A stretch of DNA of 33,055 nucleotides from an uncultured Ruminococcus sp. (GCA_902778145.1 CACYWW010000023.1:1-33055); one strand, 5' to 3'; numbered from the stretch's first letter, positions 13,065 to 22,458 are shown. Notes: generated by a model not told the origin, from the letters alone. Program-made: numbers and translations.

Positions 13065-14462
13065 ATGCCTTTTTCAGCATATCTTGACGGTGTGCGTAAG
13101 GATTGCCGCGAGCTTGTCGCGGAGCTCGGACGCGGTTTTGACTACGTCAGCGTGCTCGCGACGGACGTCCGCGAGACGACCTACCGCGCCGACCGCAGGA
13201 TGTCCGCCGTTCAGGACGGGGAGGGGGAATGCGGCTTCGTGATCAAGATGCACGACGGACGCGCTTTCTACGAATATTCCTGCGACGACATCTCGGGCGA
13301 TAAGAAAGAACTCGCGGCAAAGATAACCGCCGCCGTAGCCACCGATACCGCGCTCGGAGAGAGGCGCATAAGCACGGCTCCGGTAAAGGACGAGCCGATG
13401 GTTCGCGACTTCGTTCGCGAAAACGATTTTGACGATTATAACGACGAACAGCTGCTCGGCGTATGCCGTGATATTAGCTCGGAGCTTATCGGAAAGAGCG
13501 ACAAGGTCCTGAACGCGATTGCGATGGTGCGCCCGTATTCCGTTTCAAAGCTCTTCGTCACGAAGAACAGAGAACTATCGCAGTATTACGGATGGGCAAA
13601 CGGTTACGCGATCGTCATTTACAACGACGGCAAGCTCGTCCAGGCGAGGAGGATTGAGGGCGCCGGAACGATCTCCGAGGTCATCTCAAAGGTAAAAGAG
13701 GGGCTTGACAAGGTCATAGACCTCGCCGCCCATCTGACGAAAGCTCAGCCTATAAAACCCGGCGTCTACGACGTCATCACAGACAGCTCGATAACCGGAC
13801 TCATAGCGCACGAGGCGTTCGGTCACGGCGTTGAGATGGATCAGTTCGTGAAAGACCGCGCGCTCGCAAAGCACTGCGTCGGTCAGTACGTCGCCTCGCC
13901 CATAACGAACATGCACGACGGCGCCGCCGCGACTCACTCGGTCGCCTCGTACTTCTTTGACGATGACGGAGTGCTCGCGCACGACACGCAGATAATAAAG
14001 GACGGCGTCCTCGTCGCGGGTCTTTCCGACCTTGCCTCAGCCACTCAGCTCGGCACCGAGCCGACGGGCAACGGTCGCCGCGACAGCTACAAGCGCAAGG
14101 CGTATTCGCGCATGACGAACACGTTCTTCACTCCGGGCACTGATAAGCTCGAGGACATGATCGCCTCGGTAAAGCACGGGTATATGCTTTTTGAGACGAA
14201 CAACGGCATGGAGGATCCGAAAAACTGGCAGATACAGTGCACCGCCGAATACGGGATAGAGATAGTCGACGGCAAGCTCACCGAGAATTACGTTTCGCCC
14301 GTTGTTATGAGCGGATCCGTTCCCGAACTCCTCAAATCGATCTCGATGATCTCGGACGGGTTCGAGGTACACGGCTCGGGCTTCTGCGGCAAGGGCTATA
14401 AAGAATGGGTGCGCGTCTCCGACGGAGGCCCCAACCTGAAAGTGAGGGTGAAGCTGGGATGA
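13065..14462 (+). CDS. tldD: TldD-type metalloprotease, catalytic subunit
   Basis: A 465-residue member of the TldD/PmbA peptidase family. The metal site HEAFGH (His249, Glu250, His254) is complete, and the C-terminal GFCGKG supplies the Cys (441) that acts as the third ligand in TldD enzymes. Other family stretches are GLSDLASATQLGTEPTGNGRR and SPVVMSGSVPELLKSI. In known systems TldD works with TldE (PmbA) as a heterodimer that cuts unfolded or modified peptides, including ribosomally made peptide antibiotics. The partner gene overlaps by four bases. There is no signal peptide, so it is cytoplasmic. Confidence 0.96.
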   Translation: MPFSAYLDGVRKDCRELVAELGRGFDYVSVLATDVRETTYRADRRMSAVQDGEGECGFVIKMHDGRAFYEYSCDDISGDKKELAAKITAAVATDTALGERRISTAPVKDEPMVRDFVRENDFDDYNDEQLLGVCRDISSELIGKSDKVLNAIAMVRPYSVSKLFVTKNRELSQYYGWANGYAIVIYNDGKLVQARRIEGAGTISEVISKVKEGLDKVIDLAAHLTKAQPIKPGVYDVITDSSITGLIAHEAFGHGVEMDQFVKDRALAKHCVGQYVASPITNMHDGAAATHSVASYFFDDDGVLAHDTQIIKDGVLVAGLSDLASATQLGTEPTGNGRRDSYKRKAYSRMTNTFFTPGTDKLEDMIASVKHGYMLFETNNGMEDPKNWQIQCTAEYGIEIVDGKLTENYVSPVVMSGSVPELLKSISMISDGFEVHGSGFCGKGYKEWVRVSDGGPNLKVRVKLG

Positions 14463-15733
14463 AAGATCTTAAGACCATACTTGAAAATACGGAAAATCTG
14501 AGCGATTACAGGATCACGGAAAAAAACACGTCGTCGTATGAGCTGTTCTTCGTTCACAGAGCTCTTGAGACCGTAAGATCGACCGACACCACGTCGACCA
14601 GAGTCACAGTCTACGTAGACCATGACGGACGGCGCGGAGATTCGTCCTTTTCCGTATACCGCTCGATGAGCGAGGACGACATAAAGAAAAAGATCGCACA
14701 GGCGCACGACAGGGCGCTGCTCGTGGGCAATCAGCCGTACGGGCTGCCGGAGGGCGGAGAGCTTGACGAAAAGCTCCCCACCGATCTTGACGGTTACGAC
14801 CCCGCGACGCTCGGAAGCATGATAGCGGACGCCGTGTACGCGGCGGACGATATCCCCGGCGGATCGATAAACGCGCTCGAAATATTCATCTACCGTGATA
14901 CCGTGAGCGTAAGGAACAGCCGCGGCGTCGACAAAAAGCAGACGACACACCGCGTTATGATCGAGGCGATCCCGACGTTCACGGACGAGGTACAGTCCGT
15001 CGAGCTTTACGAGGACTACCGCTTCACACGCTTCAACGCGGAAAAGCTGACCGCGGAGATCGCGGAGAAGATGCGCGAGGTGAGAGACAGAGCGGCGGCG
15101 GTCAAGCCCGAGGGCGGTATGACGGTCGACGTCATGCTCCGTCCGCATGAGATAAGCGAGCTCGTGCGCGATCTCGCATACGATCTGAGCTATTCCGCGG
15201 CCTATATGCACTCGAATCTTCACAAGGCGGGAGACGATCTTCAGACGGGCGACGGCGACAAGCTCAATGTCACAATGAAGGCGGTGATAGAGGGAAGCGA
15301 ACGCTCCGCGTTCTTTGACGAGGACGGCACCACGCTCACCGATACAGTGATCATCAAAGACGGCGTCGTTTCCGGAATGTTCGGTTCGCACCGCTTCGGT
15401 CAGTATCTCGGTATAGAGAAGCCGAGCGGATCCCTCTCATGCGTCAGCGTCGGCGCCGGCACACTGAAGGAAGGCGAGGCGGGCAACGGCGCTTATATCG
15501 ATATCGTTTCGATGTCCGGGCTCCAACTCGATCTTTATAACGATTATATAGGCGGCGAGATCAGGCTCGCTTACCTGCACGACGGCGAAAAGGTCACGCC
15601 CGTGACCGGTATATCGATGAGCGCGAAGCTTTCCGACGTCCTCGGATCGATGAGGCTGTCCGAAAAACGCGACGTCTCCGGCAGCTACGAAGGCCCGGTC
15701 AGACTTCTGATGAAAGGCGTATCCGTCCTGTGA
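14459..15733 (+). CDS. pmbA: TldE/PmbA-type partner subunit of TldD
   Basis: A 424-residue homologue of TldD that lacks the HExxxH metal motif, as expected for the non-catalytic TldE/PmbA subunit that completes the substrate chamber. Recognisable parts are VRNSRGVDKKQTTHRVMIEA in the N-terminal half and the C-terminal GVVSGMFGSHRFGQYLGI and GGEIRLAYLHDGEKVTPVTG. The ATG at 14459 overlaps the tldD stop (ATGA), so translation is coupled and the subunits are made together. The frame is open further upstream, but only inside tldD. Confidence 0.93.
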   Translation: MKDLKTILENTENLSDYRITEKNTSSYELFFVHRALETVRSTDTTSTRVTVYVDHDGRRGDSSFSVYRSMSEDDIKKKIAQAHDRALLVGNQPYGLPEGGELDEKLPTDLDGYDPATLGSMIADAVYAADDIPGGSINALEIFIYRDTVSVRNSRGVDKKQTTHRVMIEAIPTFTDEVQSVELYEDYRFTRFNAEKLTAEIAEKMREVRDRAAAVKPEGGMTVDVMLRPHEISELVRDLAYDLSYSAAYMHSNLHKAGDDLQTGDGDKLNVTMKAVIEGSERSAFFDEDGTTLTDTVIIKDGVVSGMFGSHRFGQYLGIEKPSGSLSCVSVGAGTLKEGEAGNGAYIDIVSMSGLQLDLYNDYIGGEIRLAYLHDGEKVTPVTGISMSAKLSDVLGSMRLSEKRDVSGSYEGPVRLLMKGVSVL

Positions 15734-16389
15734 TGAAAACAGATCTTCACGTCCATACGAGCGAGGTCTCGCTCTGCGGACATATGACGGCGGAGGAAAC
15801 GCTGCAGAGGTACAAGAGCGCGGGCTACGACACTCTCGTGATCACGAACCATTTCAACAGATACACGGCGGATCACTTTGCCCGACACGGCAAGCCGGAT
15901 TTCTTCCGCCACTATCACGACTCGTTCCTTCTGGCTGAGGAGGAGGGAAGAAAGGCCGGCATCACCGTGCTCAACGGGTATGAGCTCCGATTCGACGGAT
16001 CAGACAGCGACTATCTCGTCTACGGCATGGATGACGAGACCGCCTCGCACTGTTACGAGCTGTTTTCGATGTCTCCGCACAGGTTCTCGGAGCTTGCGAA
16101 GGAGAAGGGATTTCTGTTCTATCAGGCGCATCCGTTCAGGAACAACATGAAGATAACGGATCCCGCGTATCTCTTCGGCATCGAGATCAAAAACGGCAAC
16201 CCCCGCCACGACAGCAGAAACGATATAGCGAAAATGTGGGCGGAGAAATTTCAGCTTAAAATGATCGCCGGCTCCGACTGCCACCAGCGGGAGGACGTTG
16301 GCGTGACGGGTATCCTGACCGACGGCAGGATCGGGAACGAGGAAGAGCTTCTTTCCGTTCTGAGATCCGGCGCATATGAAATAATATAA
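15733..16389 (+). CDS. PHP-domain metal-dependent hydrolase
   Basis: A 218-residue PHP-fold protein. Metal-binding motifs are in order: DLHVHTS near the N-terminus, TNHFN at about 40, NGYELRF with its Glu, YQAHPFR, and SDCHQ near the C-terminus. PHP enzymes are phosphoesterases or nucleases using two or three metal ions; the substrate is not evident. The ATG at 15733 shares one base with the pmbA stop; a GTG just before it is also possible. The link with tldD/tldE suggests co-expression, not necessarily a shared pathway. Confidence 0.87.
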   Translation: MKTDLHVHTSEVSLCGHMTAEETLQRYKSAGYDTLVITNHFNRYTADHFARHGKPDFFRHYHDSFLLAEEEGRKAGITVLNGYELRFDGSDSDYLVYGMDDETASHCYELFSMSPHRFSELAKEKGFLFYQAHPFRNNMKITDPAYLFGIEIKNGNPRHDSRNDIAKMWAEKFQLKMIAGSDCHQREDVGVTGILTDGRIGNEEELLSVLRSGAYEII

Positions 16390-16394
16390 AAAAG

Positions 16395-16432
16395 GATCCG
16401 GAGGTGCGGTCACCTCCGGATCACGTTTTTTT
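16395..16432. terminator. Bidirectional terminator between convergent operons
   Basis: GATCCGGAGGTG (16395-16406) and CACCTCCGGATC (16411-16422) form a perfect 12-bp stem with a CGGT loop. The plus strand continues ACG and seven T; the minus strand continues CC and six T. It ends both the PHP operon and the lipoprotein operon; its plus-strand T run touches the stop codon of the minus-strand gene. Confidence 0.92.
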
Positions 16433-19400
16433 ACTGTGTTACGGTTATCTCGTATTCGGACGCCTTGTCCATATCGACGTTGAACGCAAACGAATATGTA
16501 CCGTCTTCGTCGCGGCAGACCTCGTAGCCGTCGTAGCCGTTCGGGCCCGCGAGCTTTATATCGGTTTCCTTGCCGTCGGCTTTGAACGTGACCTTCGGCG
16601 TCTTGTAGGAGTCGAAGCCGTAGATCCTGACCGCGGCGACACTCTTTCCGCCGGAGATTTTGAATACAGCCTTGTTGTCCTTCGCTCTCATTGACGGGAT
16701 GAAGCGGTCTTCATAAGGCTCGCCTTCGATCACGGTCAGCCTGAACGGGTCGATGCAGCTGTCTTCTCTCACGCCGCGGACGTTGTCGTCGTTCTTGCTC
16801 GTGCTGTAGCCCCACGGGAGAAGGATAAGGTCAAGCTCTATCACGTCGCCCTTTTTCAGCGTATACTCGCCGAGATCGAGTGTGAGCGAGCCGGTGTTCA
16901 GGATCCCGTCGTACTTGTCCCTGAAGATGATGGCGCCGTCGTATTTCTTTCCGCCGAGCGTTATATCGCTGCCGATGACTATGACGGCATAGTTCACCGA
17001 ATCCTCGACGCTGCCGCCGAAATAGTCGAAATACGGGTATTCGCTGCCGAGTCTTATCATCCTGTCCGTGCCTGCCTCGCCGACGTCCTCTATGACGCAC
17101 TTATTGTTTTCGTCAAGGTATCCGACCTTTGAGAACGTCATGAAATGGCCGTCGAAGGAGAGTATCGAGAAGTCGCTTCTGAGATCCTTGAAAGATATGT
17201 CGTCGAGCACCTCGAGACGCATATTATAGAACGTTCTCGTCTCGTCCGTCTGCGCCATTTCCGCGTGCCTGTACGTCGCTTTGATCTTACCGTCGTCTGA
17301 CAGGTATTCCATCGTAATGTCGGCGTAGATCGGTCCCGATGATCTGATCGTCGATTTTTGTGTCTCTGTTTTGCTTACGTTTCCGTCGGCGTCCTTGTAC
17401 TGCAGGAAATACTGGCGTCCGACGCTCGTGTGCTGTACGCCGTCAGGCCAGTACGGCGCTGAGTTCGCGCGGAAATCGGGGAGCATCCAGCCGTCCTTGC
17501 CGTAAACGAAGTACGGGGTTATGCACGTTGTTTCGGTGACGCCTACGGAGAGGTGATAGTAAGGAATATGGAATGATATGAACGAGAGCTGCTTGAGCGG
17601 ATAGTTGCCCCAGTTCTGATACAGATGCAGCATCGTGAAGCGCTTGTTCTCGTCCTTGCCGATCGTTATCGGGACGTACGTCTCGCCGAGCGCCGCCCTT
17701 CCGTCGCCGACCTCAGGGAAGAAGAGCGGCTCCTCGTTCTCACCGTCGAAATTCTTTCCGACCTCGAGAGGGAGCGGGAGCATGACCCCGTTTTCATCAA
17801 GCATGGCGGCGCATTCGAGCCTGCCTCTGCGGGTTTTCGCGCATTCCTCGGTACGGAGATATATCTGTCTGTCGACAACGCCGTCGCCGCAGAACAGAGC
17901 ATTCACGGCAAAGTGCTTGTCCGGGAGTTGATAAAAGGCGGTGACGAATTCCGTCGATCTGACCGAGAAAACGTAGCATCCGGCAAGCGCGTCATAGCCC
18001 TCGTATTTCGCGTCGTCCGCCTGCTTGGCGACGAAGACGTCCGTGAGGGGGTTTCTTTCTATGTACGCTTCCTTCCTGAAGTCGTTGAACTGATGGGAAT
18101 CGGACGTGTATATCCTGTGACCGAACACAACGTCGCCTGTCTTACGGATCCTGCCGTTTATCTCAATGCCGCGAACGATCACATAATCGTCGCCTTCGAG
18201 TCTTATGTTCAGGTATCCGTTATTGTCTGTCGCCGGCATTATTATGCCGAATATACCGGCGCCGTTTATATCGAACGCGGCGTATTCGACCGTCGAGAAG
18301 TCGAAGCCTTCAAGGCTCTCCGTCTCGCCCTTTTCGTTTTTGAGGATCAGCTTTCTGACGTTTTCCTTGGGGATGAACGTGCGTGTTTCGAGCTTGCCGC
18401 CGCCGTCATACGCTTCTCTCGCGACGGCGCGCACGACCTCGTGCATCTTGTCCGAATACGTATGGAAAGTATGCTCGAGCGCGAACGGCACGGAGGATTT
18501 TCCGCGGCTTATGGCGCTGATCTCTTTGATCTCGACATACTCGCCCTTCTGTACGCCGCAGTCGATCCTGAAGCCGGTAACGTCGCCCGTGTAGTCCGGT
18601 ATGTCGGACAGAAGTATGGTGACGGTCGTCCACTGACCGGAGGTGCACTGGAATTTAGTGAACTGCTCGGCGGAGAATTCTTTGTGACCGCCGGCGATGA
18701 TGAAGATCTGACCCGATGTCGCGTACTCGGTTTTCAGCGTGATCTTCACGGCGTTGAACTTTTCGGTGGAGAAGTTTACCGAAGAATAAATGTACGGGTC
18801 GATCGGGGACTTGAGCGTGTATGAGATCAGACCGTTTTTCTTTTTCAGTCCGGTTATGTCATGACTCGTCCACTTGTTCGTGTTTGCTATGAGATCGTAG
18901 CTTTCCTCCTCGATCCCCGTCACCGGTACGAAATCATGTCCGCAGAACCGGAAGTCATAGTAATAATAGCCGATGCGGCGGCTGTTCATCCTGGCGTATG
19001 AGAGCGATTGTGCCGAGCTCAGCTCCGTCCCGTCGGGAAGGATGATGAACGCGCCGTCGGTATTCTCGAAATACGGGACGCCGTGACTGTTGTAAAGACC
19101 CGCGACCTGTTTGTTTCCGTCGGAGGTAAGATCATACAGCAGTGATGATGTCTCGTTTTTGACGAGAAATCCGTTTCTCGCCGCGTCGGTGAAATTACCG
19201 CTCACACCGTTTGCGCGGGCGTTCGCGTTGACGATCGTCTTTTCCCAGTCGGCGCCGGAATAATCCACGGTATCGGGATCGAGCGGAGCGCGTCCGGGGT
19301 TTTCATAATAAACCGGTTCTTCATCGACTATCGGAGATTCCGTTTCCGTGTCTGTCATATCGTTTGTCTCCTTATCCGTTATTGTGTCGCTTTCCGTGAC

Positions 19401-19493
19401 CGTGCTTCCCGTACCTTCCGTATCCGCGCGTTCGCACGCGGCGAAGGAGAGAAGCATCAGCGCGGCAAGTAAAACCGCCGTTATTTTTTTCAT
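16431..19493 (-). CDS. Large surface lipoprotein, function unknown
   Basis: A 1020-residue lipoprotein. The signal peptide MKKITAVLLAALMLLSFAAC ends in a lipobox with Cys20, followed by a Thr/Glu/Asp-rich linker to about residue 60. The rest is beta-rich. A part at about 205-330 (TSHDITGLKKKNGLISYTL, then GQWTTVTILLSDIP and VTGFRIDCGVQKGEYVEI) reads like a jelly-roll carbohydrate-binding-type module. No glycosidase or lyase signature is clear to me. ATG at 19493 is preferred to the TTG six bases upstream because GAGG lies 6 bases before it. The gene follows the esterase gene by 39 bases in the same direction, which suggests the two act on the same surface polysaccharide; this is inference. 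Confidence 0.85.
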   Translation of the reverse strand: MKKITAVLLAALMLLSFAACERADTEGTGSTVTESDTITDKETNDMTDTETESPIVDEEPVYYENPGRAPLDPDTVDYSGADWEKTIVNANARANGVSGNFTDAARNGFLVKNETSSLLYDLTSDGNKQVAGLYNSHGVPYFENTDGAFIILPDGTELSSAQSLSYARMNSRRIGYYYYDFRFCGHDFVPVTGIEEESYDLIANTNKWTSHDITGLKKKNGLISYTLKSPIDPYIYSSVNFSTEKFNAVKITLKTEYATSGQIFIIAGGHKEFSAEQFTKFQCTSGQWTTVTILLSDIPDYTGDVTGFRIDCGVQKGEYVEIKEISAISRGKSSVPFALEHTFHTYSDKMHEVVRAVAREAYDGGGKLETRTFIPKENVRKLILKNEKGETESLEGFDFSTVEYAAFDINGAGIFGIIMPATDNNGYLNIRLEGDDYVIVRGIEINGRIRKTGDVVFGHRIYTSDSHQFNDFRKEAYIERNPLTDVFVAKQADDAKYEGYDALAGCYVFSVRSTEFVTAFYQLPDKHFAVNALFCGDGVVDRQIYLRTEECAKTRRGRLECAAMLDENGVMLPLPLEVGKNFDGENEEPLFFPEVGDGRAALGETYVPITIGKDENKRFTMLHLYQNWGNYPLKQLSFISFHIPYYHLSVGVTETTCITPYFVYGKDGWMLPDFRANSAPYWPDGVQHTSVGRQYFLQYKDADGNVSKTETQKSTIRSSGPIYADITMEYLSDDGKIKATYRHAEMAQTDETRTFYNMRLEVLDDISFKDLRSDFSILSFDGHFMTFSKVGYLDENNKCVIEDVGEAGTDRMIRLGSEYPYFDYFGGSVEDSVNYAVIVIGSDITLGGKKYDGAIIFRDKYDGILNTGSLTLDLGEYTLKKGDVIELDLILLPWGYSTSKNDDNVRGVREDSCIDPFRLTVIEGEPYEDRFIPSMRAKDNKAVFKISGGKSVAAVRIYGFDSYKTPKVTFKADGKETDIKLAGPNGYDGYEVCRDEDGTYSFAFNVDMDKASEYEITVTQ

Positions 19494-19532
19494 GACCAAC
19501 CTCTTTTCATTATATTGATGTATGACCTGACG

Positions 19533-21164
19533 TCAGTTGACTGCTTTGTAGAACGCCAGCGCGGGCATTCCGTACGAGCTGCGGAGATGGGAGGAATCCT
19601 TCTCAACGTGCGGGGACGCCGCGTAGCCGATCCCGGAGAGCTTTGCTTTTTCCGGTACCTTGACCTTTACCGTGTCCGCCGAGATTATCTCCGCTTCAGC
19701 CGGAACGAGCTTTGTCACGGTCCCGACGCCGAATCCGTCGACCTTACCGTCGCCGCTGTCCGATATAAGCCCGTCTCCCACGTTTTTGAACTTCACGGTA
19801 AAATAAGTCTTGTCGTCGGACAGTGTGGCTGACACGATCTCGGGCGGGTATGTTTTTTTCGCACCGTCCGCGCCGTACAGATCCGCCAGCACCGCTTGGG
19901 CGATCCGTTCCGCGAGCTCCTTCTTGTACGGGGAATGCATGAAATTCGGGTCGTTCTCGTCGGATCCGAGATCATATGAAGGGATGAGCCTGACCCCGGT
20001 CATATTCTGATACGCGTTGAATTGCTGAGCTCTTATGTAACCGGAATTCGGACAGAACGTGATGCCCTTTGACGTATAGTCCGATAACTGGACGTTATAG
20101 ACCGGGAATTCGAATCCCCATCTCTGTCTGTACTCCGATATAAGAGCCTTGAGATCATGTGAGTACTTCTTCGGAGAGGGATTGGCTCCGTTGTATCCTT
20201 CGCTTTCGCCCTGGAAGAATATGAGCCCCTTGAATCTCATCCCGACGAACGGATGGACGAGCATATTGTAGAATTCCGACGGACCTACGTTCCCTCCGAC
20301 TTTGTACTTGAATTCCTTTACGAGCTCCGCCGGCATGAATTCGTTAATTTTGGCGCCCGACGCCGCTATCGAAACCATGCCTACCGGAACGTCTGTCTCC
20401 TTTTCGATGATGCAGGCGAAATAATAACCGAGCGCCGAGAACGACACGGCGTTGCCGCGGTTGAGCCTTTTCCAGTACCAGTACGGGTTGACTATATCCT
20501 CGCACGGCTCCTTTGCCTCTTCACGGTGGTTGATCACGTAGCTCGCGCCCTGCATGAAAAGGCGTACCGGCATGCTTTCGTCGACGGAAAGCGACGAAAC
20601 GAGCGTCGGAAGCTCCGTGAACGTTATCTCGGAGTTCGACTGACCTCCGATGAACCAAACGTCACCGACGAGGACGTCCTCGAATTTTACCGAGTTGCCG
20701 CAGCTGTCGTCTATCGTCAGCGTCTGCGGCTCGGCTGTCGCGGGCTTCGGGGAAAAGACAAGCTCCCATTTGCCGTCGGCGGCGACCGCCCTCGCCTCAT
20801 CGTCCATGAATAAGCCGCGGATCTCGGTGCCGTCCCTGTCGGAGAAGCCTCTGATGGTGATCTTTTCGTCTCTCTGAAGCACCATATGATCGCCGTAAAT
20901 ACGAGGCACGGAAAGTGTTACCCCGTCGTCCGGGACGACCGTGAACTCACCGTATGTCACAGGCTCCGTCTCCTCTTCCGTAACAGGCTCGGTCCCGGTT
21001 TCCGTTTCCGGCTCATCCGTCGTTTCCGGCTCCGTGACGGATCCGCTCGCCGGCGTGTCCTGCGTCACGGACTCTGTTGCGGGCGTCCCGCCGCTGTCGG
21101 CACAGCCGGCGGCGAATCCGGCGGCAAGCAGTAACGCAAGAAGCAGACTGATCGTTTTTTTCAT
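19533..21164 (-). CDS. Sialate O-acetylesterase-like lipoprotein (SGNH-type esterase)
   Basis: A 543-residue secreted lipoprotein: signal peptide with putative lipid Cys21 (FAAGC), a Thr/Glu/Pro linker to about 72, then a SASA-type esterase. The opening LSVPRIYGDHMVLQRDEKITIRG is the typical N-terminal beta domain. GGQSN at 173-177 holds the nucleophile Ser176, FFQGESEGYNG (316-326) is the second block, and the His of FMHSPYKKELAERIA (His410) fits the catalytic His. Such enzymes remove acetyl groups from sialic acids or other acetylated sugars. ATG at 21164 has GGAGG 7 bases upstream; the longer open frame runs through the promoter. First gene of the operon with the 1020-residue lipoprotein. 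Confidence 0.9.
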   Translation of the reverse strand: MKKTISLLLALLLAAGFAAGCADSGGTPATESVTQDTPASGSVTEPETTDEPETETGTEPVTEEETEPVTYGEFTVVPDDGVTLSVPRIYGDHMVLQRDEKITIRGFSDRDGTEIRGLFMDDEARAVAADGKWELVFSPKPATAEPQTLTIDDSCGNSVKFEDVLVGDVWFIGGQSNSEITFTELPTLVSSLSVDESMPVRLFMQGASYVINHREEAKEPCEDIVNPYWYWKRLNRGNAVSFSALGYYFACIIEKETDVPVGMVSIAASGAKINEFMPAELVKEFKYKVGGNVGPSEFYNMLVHPFVGMRFKGLIFFQGESEGYNGANPSPKKYSHDLKALISEYRQRWGFEFPVYNVQLSDYTSKGITFCPNSGYIRAQQFNAYQNMTGVRLIPSYDLGSDENDPNFMHSPYKKELAERIAQAVLADLYGADGAKKTYPPEIVSATLSDDKTYFTVKFKNVGDGLISDSGDGKVDGFGVGTVTKLVPAEAEIISADTVKVKVPEKAKLSGIGYAASPHVEKDSSHLRSSYGMPALAFYKAVN

Positions 21165-21192
21165 AATATCCTCCGGATGAATAATAATATCC

Positions 21193-21239
21193 GAACATAT
21201 TATAACATGTATGACGGTCAGTGTCAAGCGAATATGTTC
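21193..21239. promoter_or_regulatory. Promoter of the esterase operon with flanking inverted repeat
   Basis: On the minus strand TTGACA (21227-21222), 17 bases, TATAAT (21204-21199) with TGT before it: a perfect extended sigma-A promoter. Perfect 9-bp arms GAACATATT (21193-21201) and AATATGTTC (21231-21239) sit at the -10 and just upstream of the -35. GTTCA-TT-TGAAC (21236-21247) overlaps the upstream arm. Such placement suggests a repressor, perhaps sensing a sugar; no regulator gene is adjacent. Confidence 0.75.
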
Positions 21240-21322
21240 ATTTGAACGGCGAAAATCCGAAATAATAAGGAAGTTCGCCGGGGGAAGACGCGCGAAACGG
21301 CGTACTTCTGTCAAAAAAAGAC

Positions 21323-21351
21323 TTGACAACGGGAAAAAAATAACATATAAT
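21323..21351 (+). promoter_or_regulatory. Consensus promoter of asd
   Basis: TTGACA (21323-21328), 17 bases, TATAAT (21346-21351): a perfect sigma-A promoter. The leader to the asd ATG is only about 25 bases, so no lysine riboswitch or T-box fits here. It diverges from the esterase promoter. Confidence 0.88.
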
Positions 21352-21381
21352 AACATTGATTATTTCCAAAGAGGTGAACAC

Positions 21382-22458
21382 ATGAAAAAGTACAGAGCCG
21401 GAATAATCGGCGCGACCGGTATGGTCGGTCAGAGATTTGCCGTATTGCTTGATCAGCATCCCTTCTTCGAGGTCACGGCGATAGCAGCAAGCCCGAGAAG
21501 CGCCGGAAAAACGTACGTTGAGGCGCTCGACGGCCGCTGGAAGCTCGATCTGCCGATGCCGGAATATATAAAAAACATGACAGTGCGCGACGCGGGCGAC
21601 GTCGACGGGATGAAGGAGCTTTGCGACATGGTCTTCTGCGCCGTCGATCTGCCGAAGGCGGAGGTCCGCGCGCTTGAGGAGAAATACGCGAAGGCGGAGA
21701 TCCCCGTCGTCTCCAACAACTCAGCCTGCAGAGGCCTTGACGACGTGCCGATGCTGATCCCGGAGATCAACCCGGATCACACCGCCGTGATCGAAACGCA
21801 GAAAAAGCGTCTCGGTACCAAACGCGGCTTCATCGCCGTCAAGCCCAACTGTTCCATACAGAGCTACGTTCCGCTCATCACGCCGCTTTTGAAATACGAG
21901 CCGTATGAAATGGTAGTCACAACGTATCAGGCGATATCCGGCGCCGGGAAGACGTTCGCGCAGTGGCCAGAGATGATAGACAACGTCATCCCGTATATCG
22001 GCGGCGAGGAGGAGAAGAGCGAAAAGGAGCCGATGAAGATCTGGGGCAAAGTTGAAAACGGCGTGGTCGTAAACGCAAAGCTGCCCGTTATAACGACTCA
22101 GTGCATCAGAGTGCCCGTGAGCAACGGTCACCTCGCGGCGATATTCGTTAAATTCCGCAAAAACCCGACGAAAGAACAGATCCTCGAGGCGTGGGATTCC
22201 TTCGAGGGCGAACCGCAGAGGCTGAAGCTGCCGCACGCGCCGGAGAAATTCATAACGTATTTTGAAGAGGACAACAGACCGCAGACGAAGATCGATCGCG
22301 AAATATACGGCGGTATGGGCGTAACGGCGGGCAGACTGAGGGAAGATACCGTCTACGACTGGAAGTTCATAGGACTTTCCCACAACACGCTGCGCGGAGC
22401 CGCCGGAGGAGCCGTGCTTTCCGCCGAATACCTCGCGGTAAAGGGCTTCTTCGACTGA
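21382..22458 (+). CDS. asd: Aspartate-semialdehyde dehydrogenase (archaeal/fungal-type)
   Basis: Reduces aspartyl phosphate to aspartate semialdehyde with NADPH, the branch point to lysine/diaminopimelate, threonine and methionine. 358 residues. The nucleotide loop is GIIGATGMVGQRF (8-20). The catalytic Cys is C157 in VKPNCSIQ, and the acid/base His is H250 in CIRVPVSNGHL. NNSACRGLDDVPMLIPEINPDH and TTYQAISGAGK point to the branch common in archaea and fungi rather than the E. coli type. ATG at 21382 follows GAGGTG; the open frame upstream covers the promoter. The stop overlaps the hydrolase start by one base. Confidence 0.96.
   Translation: MKKYRAGIIGATGMVGQRFAVLLDQHPFFEVTAIAASPRSAGKTYVEALDGRWKLDLPMPEYIKNMTVRDAGDVDGMKELCDMVFCAVDLPKAEVRALEEKYAKAEIPVVSNNSACRGLDDVPMLIPEINPDHTAVIETQKKRLGTKRGFIAVKPNCSIQSYVPLITPLLKYEPYEMVVTTYQAISGAGKTFAQWPEMIDNVIPYIGGEEEKSEKEPMKIWGKVENGVVVNAKLPVITTQCIRVPVSNGHLAAIFVKFRKNPTKEQILEAWDSFEGEPQRLKLPHAPEKFITYFEEDNRPQTKIDREIYGGMGVTAGRLREDTVYDWKFIGLSHNTLRGAAGGAVLSAEYLAVKGFFD

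Noticed and set aside
17625-18824. Open frame of 399 codons antisense to the 1020-residue lipoprotein
   Set aside because: The minus-strand gene has a signal peptide, ribosome binding site and continuous frame; the plus frame has none of these.
21165-21381. Lysine riboswitch or T-box before asd
   Set aside because: A consensus promoter at 21323-21351 leaves about 25 transcribed bases, too few for either element.
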